A DNA stretch of 36,099 nucleotides from Microcaldota archaeon (GTDB taxonomy: Archaea; B1Sed10-29; B47-G15), in contig QMVG01000008.1 of NCBI GenBank assembly GCA_003660975.1, positions 1-36,099 of the forward strand. The letters run 5' to 3'. The notes under the pieces are model-generated. The model worked only from the letters and a program-made list of their open reading frames with translations. It did not search any database and was not told the origin of the DNA. Both the position numbers and the translations under genes were made by a program. Of the stretch, positions 22,636-30,580 are shown piece after piece (position 1 is the first letter of the stretch; each line of letters starts with the position of its first letter).

Positions 22636-23562
22636 ATGCCGAGATTAGAACCCATAAAACAGATTAAGTTGTCAAAGATGTCTGTTGATGAGCTTATCAG
22701 GGCTTTTGGCAAGGCCTCGTCTATGGGAGCAGGAAGATTGGCTGAAGCCGTTGACATCTACGAAAAGATGATAAGAGATAGGGATTGCAAGATATTCTTT
22801 GGCATCGCTGGTGCAATGGTCCCAGCAGGTCTTAGGTATGTCATACACGATGTCCTTATAAATAACTGGGCAGATGTTTTTGTCTGCACTGGCGCTACTC
22901 TCACACATGACTTGATAGAGGCATTGGGCCATAAACACTATAAAGGAAGTCCTGATTTGGATGATGCTTGGCTGAACAAACTTGGCCTTGACAGGATATA
23001 TGACTCTCTCATGAGCAACAATGTTTATCCAGACCTTGAGAAGCATGTTAAAAGAACAGTAAAGAAGATTCCAGAGCAAGAGATGGGCATCTCAGAGTTT
23101 TTGAGATATTACGGAAAGTATTCTCCAAAACACAGCATACTGAGAATTGCATATGAAAAAGAGATTCCCCTCTTCTGCCCAGCTCTGCAGGATTGCGGTT
23201 TTGGCATAATGGTTCACTACGCTATAAAGCAGTTTGGTGGGCCGACGATAAACGTTTTCAAAGATTTGGATGATATATTTGACATCTCATGGGAAGCAAA
23301 GAAAAAAGGAAGTGTTGTGGTGGGAGGTGGCGTTCCGAAGAATTTTATAATGCAGTCCTTTCAATTCTCACCAAAGCCCGCTGATTACGGCATACAGTTG
23401 ACAATGGACAGGCCTGAGCCAGGAGGAAGCTCTGGGGCCCCTCCCAGAGAGGCAGTTAGTTGGGGAAAGTTTAAGCCAAAGGCAAGCTTTGTAAATGTTG
23501 TCAGCGATGCCACCATAACCTTCCCCATTATAATAGCTGCACTTAAAGAGAGGCTACTTTAA
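22636..23562 (+). CDS. dys: Deoxyhypusine synthase
   Basis: The 308-residue NAD-dependent enzyme has GIAGAMVPAGLRYVI, VCTGATLTHDLIEALGH, a CPALQDCGFG segment, and the late GGGVPKNFIMQ motif containing the catalytic lysine, followed by EPGGSSGAPPREAVSWGK. It transfers the aminobutyl group of spermidine to a lysine of aIF5A, the first step of hypusine formation. The aIF5A gene is not in the window. Its end overlaps the convergent idi gene by 9 nt. Confidence 0.94.
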   Translation: MPRLEPIKQIKLSKMSVDELIRAFGKASSMGAGRLAEAVDIYEKMIRDRDCKIFFGIAGAMVPAGLRYVIHDVLINNWADVFVCTGATLTHDLIEALGHKHYKGSPDLDDAWLNKLGLDRIYDSLMSNNVYPDLEKHVKRTVKKIPEQEMGISEFLRYYGKYSPKHSILRIAYEKEIPLFCPALQDCGFGIMVHYAIKQFGGPTINVFKDLDDIFDISWEAKKKGSVVVGGGVPKNFIMQSFQFSPKPADYGIQLTMDRPEPGGSSGAPPREAVSWGKFKPKASFVNVVSDATITFPIIIAALKERLL

Positions 23563-24075
23563 GATGTATCCTCTCTTAACCAATTCGTCAAAAATCATTC
23601 TGAACCATGGCGTATATTTTTCGGGATATTTTTTCATGTCCTCTGCCACGAACTTTACACTTTCCCAAGAATAGCCGTCAGCTTCATTGGGGTCAGGGCA
23701 TATCCTTCCATTATACTCTCCCATGAACACATGGTCCATTTCGTGTTCTGTCAAGCCATGGTCCAGCTCTGCTCTGTACTTGAACGTGAAAAGCTCTTCC
23801 AGTTCAGCGTCAAATCCCATTTCCTCTTTTAGCCTCCTATGAGCTGCTTCTATTGTTCTCTCTCCAGGTCTCGGGTGGGTGCAGCAAGCATTGGACCAAA
23901 GGCCACCTGCATGGTATTTTGACTTTGCCCTTTTCTGCAGTAGCATATCTCCATCTTTATTAAGAATTATTATTGAAATGGCTCTATGCAAGAGAGCTTT
24001 TCTGTGCACCTCTATTTTCTCTCCAGTACCTATTTGATTGTCGTTTTCATCAACCAATATCACTATTTCAGTCAT
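23554..24075 (-). CDS. idi: Isopentenyl-diphosphate delta-isomerase type 1
   Basis: This 173-residue Nudix-fold enzyme interconverts IPP and DMAPP. It shows LLHRAISIIILNKDGDMLLQKRA, the active-site SNACCTHPRPGE (Cys65) and the metal and acid site EHEMDHVF (Glu112). Many archaea use the unrelated flavin-dependent type 2 enzyme, so the type 1 form is informative. GGAGGGATT precedes the ATG. It is the last gene of the isoprenoid operon, 18 nt after the kinase gene. Confidence 0.94.
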   Translation of the reverse strand: MTEIVILVDENDNQIGTGEKIEVHRKALLHRAISIIILNKDGDMLLQKRAKSKYHAGGLWSNACCTHPRPGERTIEAAHRRLKEEMGFDAELEELFTFKYRAELDHGLTEHEMDHVFMGEYNGRICPDPNEADGYSWESVKFVAEDMKKYPEKYTPWFRMIFDELVKRGYILK

Positions 24076-24093
24076 AATCCCTCCTCCATAAAA

Positions 24094-24906
24094 TTAACGT
24101 AATCTTATCACAGTTCCTCTTTTAATTTCTCCCCTCAGTGCGTCTTTTATATTTCCCTCTTTTTCAGCATTTATTACAACAGCCTCAACATTCACTCCTT
24201 TTTTGAGAAGTTCAATTATCTCCATTACCTTCCCGAACATGCCCCCTGTAACATCAACAGCAGATGAGCCGCCAAGCATTCTTTTTATTTCATCAAAATT
24301 TTCACTGTTTATTTCAGGTATCAATCTTGCATTTGGCTCTTCTTTTGGATTAGCAGTAAAGATGCCATCAACATTTGTTCCATGTATTATCTTTCTCGCG
24401 TTTAATTTCTCAGCTAAGAAAGGCGCTATTTGGTCTCCAGACAGTATAGAGCATTTCTGCTTCCTGTCATAAGCAGGCACCCCGTATAGCACAGGGATAA
24501 GGCCAATACTGAGAAAACCTTTTATTGTTTCAACATCCATCTTAACAAGCCTGCCTGCTTCCATCACAGCGTGAGAGGATGCAAGAACAGGGATAGCAGG
24601 CAAACCTTTTTCAATTAAAACCTTCGTCACTATGGAATTCAATTCATTTTGCAGCCTTTGTGTTTCAGCAAAAGCCAGCAATTGCTCATAGTTATTTATG
24701 CCTTTATGTATCCCTGTTTTCTTGACTATCTGGTGGCCATAACTACCAGCACCGTGAATTAGGATAAGAGACATGCTATCTTTGTCATACGCCTCCGCTA
24801 TTTCCGAGGCGATCCTATGCAGGACTTCAAGATTTACCTTGGGCGTCTCGCTGTGCTTGTCTGTTATTACGCTACCCCCTATTTTGAGTATCGCTAAATT
24901 ATTCAT
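24094..24906 (-). CDS. ipk: Isopentenyl phosphate kinase
   Basis: The 270-residue amino-acid-kinase-fold enzyme phosphorylates isopentenyl phosphate to IPP. Motifs: LKIGGSVITDK, LIHGAGSYGH with the specificity histidine (His58), LSGDQIAPFLAEKL, GTNVDGIF and DVTGGMFGKV. It is the marker enzyme of the archaeal mevalonate branches that decarboxylate before the second phosphorylation. Its start overlaps the AcnX small subunit gene by 8 nt. Confidence 0.95.
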   Translation of the reverse strand: MNNLAILKIGGSVITDKHSETPKVNLEVLHRIASEIAEAYDKDSMSLILIHGAGSYGHQIVKKTGIHKGINNYEQLLAFAETQRLQNELNSIVTKVLIEKGLPAIPVLASSHAVMEAGRLVKMDVETIKGFLSIGLIPVLYGVPAYDRKQKCSILSGDQIAPFLAEKLNARKIIHGTNVDGIFTANPKEEPNARLIPEINSENFDEIKRMLGGSSAVDVTGGMFGKVMEIIELLKKGVNVEAVVINAEKEGNIKDALRGEIKRGTVIRLR

Positions 24907-25285
24907 TAACCCTCACTTCATCTCCTTTTATTTCAATATCATCATCAGTTTTTATTTTAGATATGTCTATTTTATCTAGCATTGTTATATTGGATATTAT
25001 CGCGCCAACTGCTATTATGGCCTCGCTCTCTTCACATAGAATTGCAAGAGGTGCCTTTCCATTTTTCTTCAACCTGTACATCGTATAGCTGCCAACAGTA
25101 GAGCCCTTACCTGTTGGAAAGACCAGTATTTTATTTGCCACGCTTTTTCCCTCTAATGGATGCCCTTTTTCAATAACAACGCCTGTTTCAGGGTCAATGT
25201 TCCCATAAAAACCTATCGGCTCCTTTGACACAAGCGCTTTTCCCCTTACATGACCTTCCTTTATTACCCTAGCTTTTAGTATCAT
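24899..25285 (-). CDS. Phosphomevalonate dehydratase small subunit (AcnX-S/DUF126)
   Basis: The 128-residue protein is the swivelling-domain subunit of AcnX: HVRGKALVSKEPIGFYGNIDP, VFPTGKGSTVGSYTMYRLK and EAIIAVGAIISNITMLD. With the large subunit it dehydrates (R)-mevalonate 5-phosphate to trans-anhydromevalonate 5-phosphate. ATG 25285 with GAGGTG upstream is used rather than the longer frame from 25333. It overlaps the large subunit end by 17 nt. Confidence 0.92.
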   Translation of the reverse strand: MILKARVIKEGHVRGKALVSKEPIGFYGNIDPETGVVIEKGHPLEGKSVANKILVFPTGKGSTVGSYTMYRLKKNGKAPLAILCEESEAIIAVGAIISNITMLDKIDISKIKTDDDIEIKGDEVRVNE

Positions 25286-26492
25286 ACCAAGCACCTCTAA
25301 TGGCAGCATTAATGCATTCGTCGGTGCTACCAAACTTTATCTCAAAGCCCTGATTTCTGAGATACCATAAGTACTTTCCTGAATTTACTGCTATGTGTTT
25401 AAATCCAAAGCTTTTCATTGGAGCAACAACAGCACACATATCTGACAGTATCTTGCCTCCTGCCTTCTCTATAAGCTTATCATATCCTGCTCTCTTTGCA
25501 ACCTCTTTGACAGGCTTTGAGCTTGTTATCCATATAGGAACTTTTAGCTTGCTGCCTTTTACTTTAGATGCAATGTACTTAATTTCCTCAATGCTGGCAT
25601 GAGGACAACCAAAAACCACAAGGTCCAATTCATTTCCACCACTGTTTAATTCAGCGTAAATCTCTTTTAAGTCATCTGCTGTAAATGTAAGCTCGTCATA
25701 ATCTTCTGAGAGCATCTCAGCAGCCCTTGCCTCAGCTGTTATGCCTTCAATATGATACAACGCAATGCCTCCACTGGCAGCAGCAGCTGCTCCCAGCTGT
25801 TTTAGCAAGTCATTGTCTGCCTTCTTTATGCCTGTAAAAAAAGGCACAGCGTTTTTTAGTTTGATCCCAGTCCAATATCCCAGAGCACCGAAATCAGAAA
25901 AGCTCTCTACTTCTACCTCTACATTTACTTTGTATTTGGCCTTTCTGTTCTCATCTAAGTGGTAACCATAAGCAGCTGTTTTTCCGCAGATTGCAGAGGC
26001 TAGAGCACTAGGCCCTCCCTCTCTATTTGTTCTGGCTCCTATGACTGAATTGGCAAAGCTAACAGCAGAGGACTCTCCCCATGCAATGTGGTCTCCAAAC
26101 TTTGGCACATTCCCTGCTAAATACGGCGTGCAGGTGCAGGTAGGCGTTATGCCCAAACTTTTGAATACTTCTATCACTTTGAGCTGTTTTTCAGAAAAGC
26201 CCTTATCAAAGCCAACCTCTGCCCAGTCATCAAGGTCTATGCCTGCTGGGTTGAGCGTTGTCGGAACAGTGACAGTGGCACCTGATGAAGCCCAGTCTTC
26301 AAGGAATTCAAGCCCTGCTTCACCAAGGTTTTTGTAGCTGACTCCAGAAACCTGAACGCTTGTAATCGGAAGCAGTCTCTCTGCTTCATATATCTTTGCA
26401 AGGGCAACAATAATCTCCAAAGCCCTTTGCCTTGCCTCGCCCATTTCTCCGTTTAGCATGGCTTCCTCTTCTCTCGTTAAATACAAAGTCAA
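25269..26492 (-). CDS. Phosphomevalonate dehydratase large subunit (AcnX-L/DUF521)
   Basis: The 407-residue aconitase-X protein starts near LYLTREEEAML, has a Cys-rich CTCTPYL motif, GCPHAS and SDMCAVVAP (candidate iron-sulphur ligands) and SANSVIGA-like FANSVIGARTNREGG. Partner and position in a mevalonate operon favour the phosphomevalonate dehydratase type over hydroxyproline-type AcnX. The start is a TTG (26490-26492) overlapping the UbiD stop, supported by GGAGGAT at 26498-26504, 5-7 nt upstream. Confidence 0.92.
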   Translation of the reverse strand: MTLYLTREEEAMLNGEMGEARQRALEIIVALAKIYEAERLLPITSVQVSGVSYKNLGEAGLEFLEDWASSGATVTVPTTLNPAGIDLDDWAEVGFDKGFSEKQLKVIEVFKSLGITPTCTCTPYLAGNVPKFGDHIAWGESSAVSFANSVIGARTNREGGPSALASAICGKTAAYGYHLDENRKAKYKVNVEVEVESFSDFGALGYWTGIKLKNAVPFFTGIKKADNDLLKQLGAAAAASGGIALYHIEGITAEARAAEMLSEDYDELTFTADDLKEIYAELNSGGNELDLVVFGCPHASIEEIKYIASKVKGSKLKVPIWITSSKPVKEVAKRAGYDKLIEKAGGKILSDMCAVVAPMKSFGFKHIAVNSGKYLWYLRNQGFEIKFGSTDECINAAIRGAWYDTKS

Positions 26493-27793
26493 ATGTAATC
26501 CTCCTTCTTTACTGTTTCATAATCCGTTCTTATAAAATCCTTCTTACTCTTGTCAAACGGAATTGTGGCATCTACACCTACTTTTGTTGTGTAATGAATG
26601 TCATCTACTTCATACCTTGAGGGGTCAAGAGAAGAACCCTTTTGCTTTTCCATTATCACTAAATCTCTATGGGCCTGAAATCTTGTAGCTATGGCCCATT
26701 CAACGTCATATGGGTTGTAAATGTCAATATCCTCATCAACGACTACGCAATGCTTCATGCTTGTATGTCCTCTAAAAGCAGCCTCTATTGCCCTTTTTCC
26801 GTCATCTTCTCTTTGCTTCGCAATCTGCACTATACCATGCAGCCAGGAACAGCCTCCAGGAGATATAAGCACATTTTTGCATTTGCATACTTTTGAAACC
26901 TCCTTGTATATTGTCGGCTCTCTTGGCATGCCCATTAATATCTTGTGCTCGTTTTTGCCAGGAAGCAATGCTTGCATGTATGGCTTTTTTCTATGCGTTA
27001 TCTTTTTAATCTCTATCACTGGCTGTTTCCTTACAATATCATAGGTCCCTGTCAAATCAAGGAAAGGACCCTCGTCTGCTTCCTCATCTATTATACGACC
27101 TTCAAAGATAAACTCAGCATCAGCAGGAACTTCAACGTCAACTGTTTTGCACTTAACTAAAGGCGTTTCCTCAATAGCATTTGCCATTGAAAGCTCGTCC
27201 TCGTCTTTTGCTATGCTAGTGGCAGCTGCTATCATCACGTTTGTTGCGTTGCCCACAGCTATCGCCACATCCAGCTCTCCGCCTGCATTTTTCAGGGCAG
27301 TGTCTGTGCCTCTTCTGGGAATTATCCTCGCAACAAAGCTGTTTTTCGATATCTGCATTAACCTGTGATAGCACATATTCCTTCCGTTTTCAGGGTCATT
27401 TACTATAACAAGAGCGCAGGTAAGATACCTGCCGCCATCATTTGGCAAGTATTTCGGTATTGGCAGTGCATCCAAATCAACGTGCTTCTCAACAACTTCC
27501 TGACATGCTCCTTTTTTAAGAATTTCAGCTTCCTTTGGCTTTTCCATAGCTGATAGAATTGTCTTTAATATCTGCTCCTTTTTCACTTCTAAAGCTTCTG
27601 CTACGAGTTCACGTGATGAGTTTACATTTATAACAACAGGGATATCATAGCCTTTTACTTTTTCAAATAAAATCGCCTGCCCATCAAAGGCACTGGCAAC
27701 CTTTGCCAGCTCAATGTTGCAGTCAACCTCTCTCTTTACCTTAATCAGATCGCCCTTTGAGTCCAAATATTCCAAAAACTCCCTAAGCTTCAC
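26489..27793 (-). CDS. UbiD-family decarboxylase, trans-anhydromevalonate 5-phosphate type
   Basis: This 434-residue prenyl-FMN-dependent decarboxylase shows VKLREFLEYLDSKGDLI at the start, NDGGRYLTCALVIVNDPE, RHIP-like ARIIPRRGTDT, EADEGPFLDLTGTYD (catalytic Glu region) and GCSWLHGIVQI. In this operon it should convert trans-anhydromevalonate 5-phosphate to isopentenyl phosphate, using the cofactor made by UbiX. The GTG start at 27793 has GAGGTGG just upstream; it overlaps ubiX by 11 nt. Benzoate-type UbiD activity is unlikely in this context. Confidence 0.92.
   Translation of the reverse strand: MKLREFLEYLDSKGDLIKVKREVDCNIELAKVASAFDGQAILFEKVKGYDIPVVINVNSSRELVAEALEVKKEQILKTILSAMEKPKEAEILKKGACQEVVEKHVDLDALPIPKYLPNDGGRYLTCALVIVNDPENGRNMCYHRLMQISKNSFVARIIPRRGTDTALKNAGGELDVAIAVGNATNVMIAAATSIAKDEDELSMANAIEETPLVKCKTVDVEVPADAEFIFEGRIIDEEADEGPFLDLTGTYDIVRKQPVIEIKKITHRKKPYMQALLPGKNEHKILMGMPREPTIYKEVSKVCKCKNVLISPGGCSWLHGIVQIAKQREDDGKRAIEAAFRGHTSMKHCVVVDEDIDIYNPYDVEWAIATRFQAHRDLVIMEKQKGSSLDPSRYEVDDIHYTTKVGVDATIPFDKSKKDFIRTDYETVKKEDYI
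26498..26504 (-). promoter_or_regulatory. Ribosome-binding site for the TTG start of AcnX-L
   Basis: GGAGGAT on the minus strand, within the end of the UbiD-family gene, correctly spaced for the TTG at 26492. No in-frame ATG is near, so this site decides the start. Confidence 0.6.
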
Positions 27794-28319
27794 TTTTCCA
27801 CCTCTTATATAAATTATTCTCAATGCCCAAGATGTCCAAGACCTTTCCGACAAAGAAATCAGTTATATCCTCAATGCTTTTTGGCTTGGTGTAGTATGCA
27901 ACATTTAGCGGGAGAACATATGCGCCTGATAATAACACTTTACGTAAATTTTCAACATACGGCAAACTGTACGGCGTTTCTCTTGGACACAGGATAAGTT
28001 TTCCCTTTGTCCTCAACACGATGTCTGCCACCCGGCCTATCAGATTGTCTGAGTAATTATTAGCTATAGAGGAAAGCGTTTTTGAACTGCAAGGACATAC
28101 TACAAGGGCATCAGGAGCATTTGAGGAAGAGGCGATGTCTGCATCTATTTCTGAGGCATTGTAGTCAAAGTCAATAATATGTCCTAATTCGTGTTTCATT
28201 ACCCTCTTTGATGCTTCTGACACTATAATAGAAAGCTCTACATTTTTTCTCAATTGTTCACTCAATCTAAGGGCCACAGGAGCGCCACTTGCGCCTGTGA
28301 TTCCCAAGATTACACGCAT
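27783..28319 (-). CDS. ubiX: UbiX flavin prenyltransferase
   Basis: The 178-residue Rossmann-like protein begins MRVILGITGASGAPVALRL, has VVCPCSSKTLSSIANNYSDNLI and LCPRETPYSLPYVENLRK, all UbiX signatures. It attaches a dimethylallyl group to FMN to give prenyl-FMN, the cofactor of the UbiD enzyme encoded directly downstream. GGAGGT lies 6 nt before ATG 28319, within the end of the upstream prenyl synthase gene. Confidence 0.95.
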   Translation of the reverse strand: MRVILGITGASGAPVALRLSEQLRKNVELSIIVSEASKRVMKHELGHIIDFDYNASEIDADIASSSNAPDALVVCPCSSKTLSSIANNYSDNLIGRVADIVLRTKGKLILCPRETPYSLPYVENLRKVLLSGAYVLPLNVAYYTKPKSIEDITDFFVGKVLDILGIENNLYKRWKSEA

Positions 28320-28325
28320 CCTATC

Positions 28326-29405
28326 CTATACCTCCCTATTTATTAGGTATTCTGCTATGCCTATGAGATATTGCTTTGCTTCCTCAGCAAGCTCCACATT
28401 TTCTATTGCCTCCAAGGCCTCAGAAGCCAGCTCTCTTGCTTTATTTCTAGTGTAATCCAAAGCTCCTGTGTCCCTCATAATCTGCTTTGCTTCCTCAATC
28501 TCTTGCTCAGTTATATGCAGTTTTCCCAATAGGGACAGCAATTTCTTTTTCTGCTCAGGTGAGCCTTTCTCCAGAGCCTTTATAACCAGAATTGTTTTTT
28601 TACCATCTCTCAAATCACTGCCCACAGGTTTACCAAGCTTTTTCACATCTCCAAACATGCCTAAAATGTCATCCTGCAGTTGAAATGCCTGGCCAAGAGG
28701 AATAGCATAGTTGCTGAATGCCTCTCTCTGCTCTTCACTTCCTCCTCCCAATGCCCAGCCCATAAGCAATGGGGCTTCTATAGTGTATATGCTTGTTTTT
28801 GTTTTGTGTATATTCATCGTATGTTCCTCTGTGACCTCCTCTGCTTTCATCTCTTCTGATAACATGTCAAGAAACTGGCCGAAGTTTGTTGACTGGTTGG
28901 CATACTCATACACTTTGAGCGCTTCAACAATCCTTGCCTGGTCAAAACCAGAATTTAAAAGTGCTTCAACAGCTAGGCTCTGCACATAATCACCAGCTAT
29001 GATGGCCATTCCTTCTGAAAAACGCTTTGCCCTCATTTCGCTGCCTTGAAAGTGTTTTTTGTAATAATCCAGGTAAGCAACGTGCAAAGTGGGCCCTCCT
29101 CTCCTCAAATCATCCTGGTCCATAATATCATCATGGATCAGGAAATATCCCTCCATGAGTTCTATTGACGCAGAGGCTTTGTATATCTTATCCATCTCCT
29201 TTCCACCAACCCCCTCATAAGCAGCCACCATAAAAGCAGGTCTCAATCTCTTGCCTCCTCTCATGTTGTAGTCTCTAATCCATTCCAGATAATCGGCTGC
29301 TCCTGGGTACTCTTTTTTTGCATTTTCTATTTTCTCATCGAGCAATCGCTCTAACTCATCATTTATTTTCTCCCTGTATTCAGAAAGCTTTTTCAAAACA
29401 TCCAT
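28326..29405 (-). CDS. Short-chain polyprenyl diphosphate synthase (GGPP synthase-like, copy 1)
   Basis: The 359-residue all-helical enzyme has GGKRLRPAF, the first aspartate motif HDDIMDQDDLRRGGPT and the second QLQDDILGMFGD. Tyr stands five residues before the first DDxxD, a pattern found in archaeal type I GGPP synthases. It should build GGPP (or FPP) from IPP and DMAPP. ATG 29405 is preferred, after AAGGTGGAT; an earlier codon at 29432 would overlap the upstream gene. It ends 6 nt before ubiX. Confidence 0.9.
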   Translation of the reverse strand: MDVLKKLSEYREKINDELERLLDEKIENAKKEYPGAADYLEWIRDYNMRGGKRLRPAFMVAAYEGVGGKEMDKIYKASASIELMEGYFLIHDDIMDQDDLRRGGPTLHVAYLDYYKKHFQGSEMRAKRFSEGMAIIAGDYVQSLAVEALLNSGFDQARIVEALKVYEYANQSTNFGQFLDMLSEEMKAEEVTEEHTMNIHKTKTSIYTIEAPLLMGWALGGGSEEQREAFSNYAIPLGQAFQLQDDILGMFGDVKKLGKPVGSDLRDGKKTILVIKALEKGSPEQKKKLLSLLGKLHITEQEIEEAKQIMRDTGALDYTRNKARELASEALEAIENVELAEEAKQYLIGIAEYLINREV

Positions 29406-29415
29406 AATATCCACC

Positions 29416-30504
29416 TTAGAAGTCTCTCTCAACTATAAATCTGGTGAAAGCCTCAAGAGCCTCTTTTGCTCTGCCTTCCTTTAACAGGCCATTTACGTTT
29501 TCCCATGTCTCATTTACAAGCTCTCTTGCAAACTGCTTTGCATATTCTATAGAGCCGTATTTCTTCATGAGCTCTATTGCCTTTTTTATTTTTTCTCTGT
29601 CCTTTGTGTGCTCATTTAGTGTTTTTAGAAGCCATTCTTTTTCCTCATCTGTGCAATGCTTTAAGGTGTGCACTACCATTAATGTTCTCTTTCCCTCTGT
29701 TATGTCGCTTCCTATATATTCTTTCGTGTATTGGGCTTTGCCACTGGTAGCTGTTAAGTTTAAGATATCATCTTGTATCTGAAATGCTATTCCTATGGTC
29801 TCTGCATACTCTCCTATTTTTCTTTCATTTTCCTCGTCCAGGCCTGCCAGGACAGCAGCCATCCTTGCAGCCATTCTTGCCAATGTGCCTGTCTTGTATG
29901 CACACATCTGCAGATACTGCTCTTCAGTTATGTTGTCTGCATCGCCATGGCCATTGTGCCAATATATGTCTGTTCCCTGGCCAATGGAAATGTTTATCAT
30001 TTCCTGTGCATAGATGTCATACAATCTCTTCAACGTTTTTTCATCAACGCCAGGTCTGTTTTTAAGTATAGACACAAGAGGAAAATAATACATGCTATTG
30101 CCAAAGTTGATTGCGATGTCCTCCCCATACTTTATGTGCGCAGCTGGAAGCCCTCTTCTTGTCTCTGATTTGTCCTCTATGTCATCTATAACCAGTGTTC
30201 CGTTATGGACTAATTCTGGAATGATGGCAAAGTCAATATATCTGTTTGCATCTCCCCCTAAAGCTTCTATTAGGAGCATGAAGAGGACAGGTCTCCATCT
30301 CTTGCCCCCTGTTTCTAAAAAATCCCACATAGGTTCTATTATCGCTTTATTTACTGCTTCAACATCATATTCATACCTTGCCTTTCCAGCTATCTTTTCA
30401 ATGTCTTCTTTTGTCATTGGCTTTGGAAAATAACTTCGGATCATTCCATCTATCAGGGGTTTTTTCTGCTTCAAAATATCCGTAATTTTTATTTTGTCTG
30501 ACAT
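29416..30504 (-). CDS. Polyprenyl diphosphate synthase (GGPP synthase-like, copy 2, eukaryote-like type)
   Basis: The 362-residue paralogue has GGKRWRPVLF, ELVHNGTLVIDDIEDKSETRRG, GQGTDIYWHNGH, EEQYLQMCAYKTG and FQIQDDILNLTA ... DITEGKRTL. The HN-x-x-LVIDDIED-S, GQG-DIYW and LTEGK-like blocks resemble eukaryotic type III GGPP synthases more than copy 1 does. A longer-chain product is also possible. ATG 30504 follows AGGTGAT (30511-30517) and a TATA box, so it is the first gene of the isoprenoid operon. Confidence 0.87.
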   Translation of the reverse strand: MSDKIKITDILKQKKPLIDGMIRSYFPKPMTKEDIEKIAGKARYEYDVEAVNKAIIEPMWDFLETGGKRWRPVLFMLLIEALGGDANRYIDFAIIPELVHNGTLVIDDIEDKSETRRGLPAAHIKYGEDIAINFGNSMYYFPLVSILKNRPGVDEKTLKRLYDIYAQEMINISIGQGTDIYWHNGHGDADNITEEQYLQMCAYKTGTLARMAARMAAVLAGLDEENERKIGEYAETIGIAFQIQDDILNLTATSGKAQYTKEYIGSDITEGKRTLMVVHTLKHCTDEEKEWLLKTLNEHTKDREKIKKAIELMKKYGSIEYAKQFARELVNETWENVNGLLKEGRAKEALEAFTRFIVERDF

Positions 30505-30550
30505 TTCTATATCACCTAAAACTCGTAATACTCTTTTTTGTGAGCGACTA

Positions 30551-30558
30551 TATATAAA
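30551..30558 (-). promoter_or_regulatory. TATA box of the isoprenoid operon
   Basis: TTTATATA on the minus strand, between the lysS stop and the first prenyl synthase. Predicted start near 30528 with a 24-nt leader that contains the ribosome-binding site at 30511-30517. Eight genes to idi follow without a gap over 20 nt. Confidence 0.6.
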
Positions 30559-30580
30559 ATTAACCACGTCAATTGTAGAA

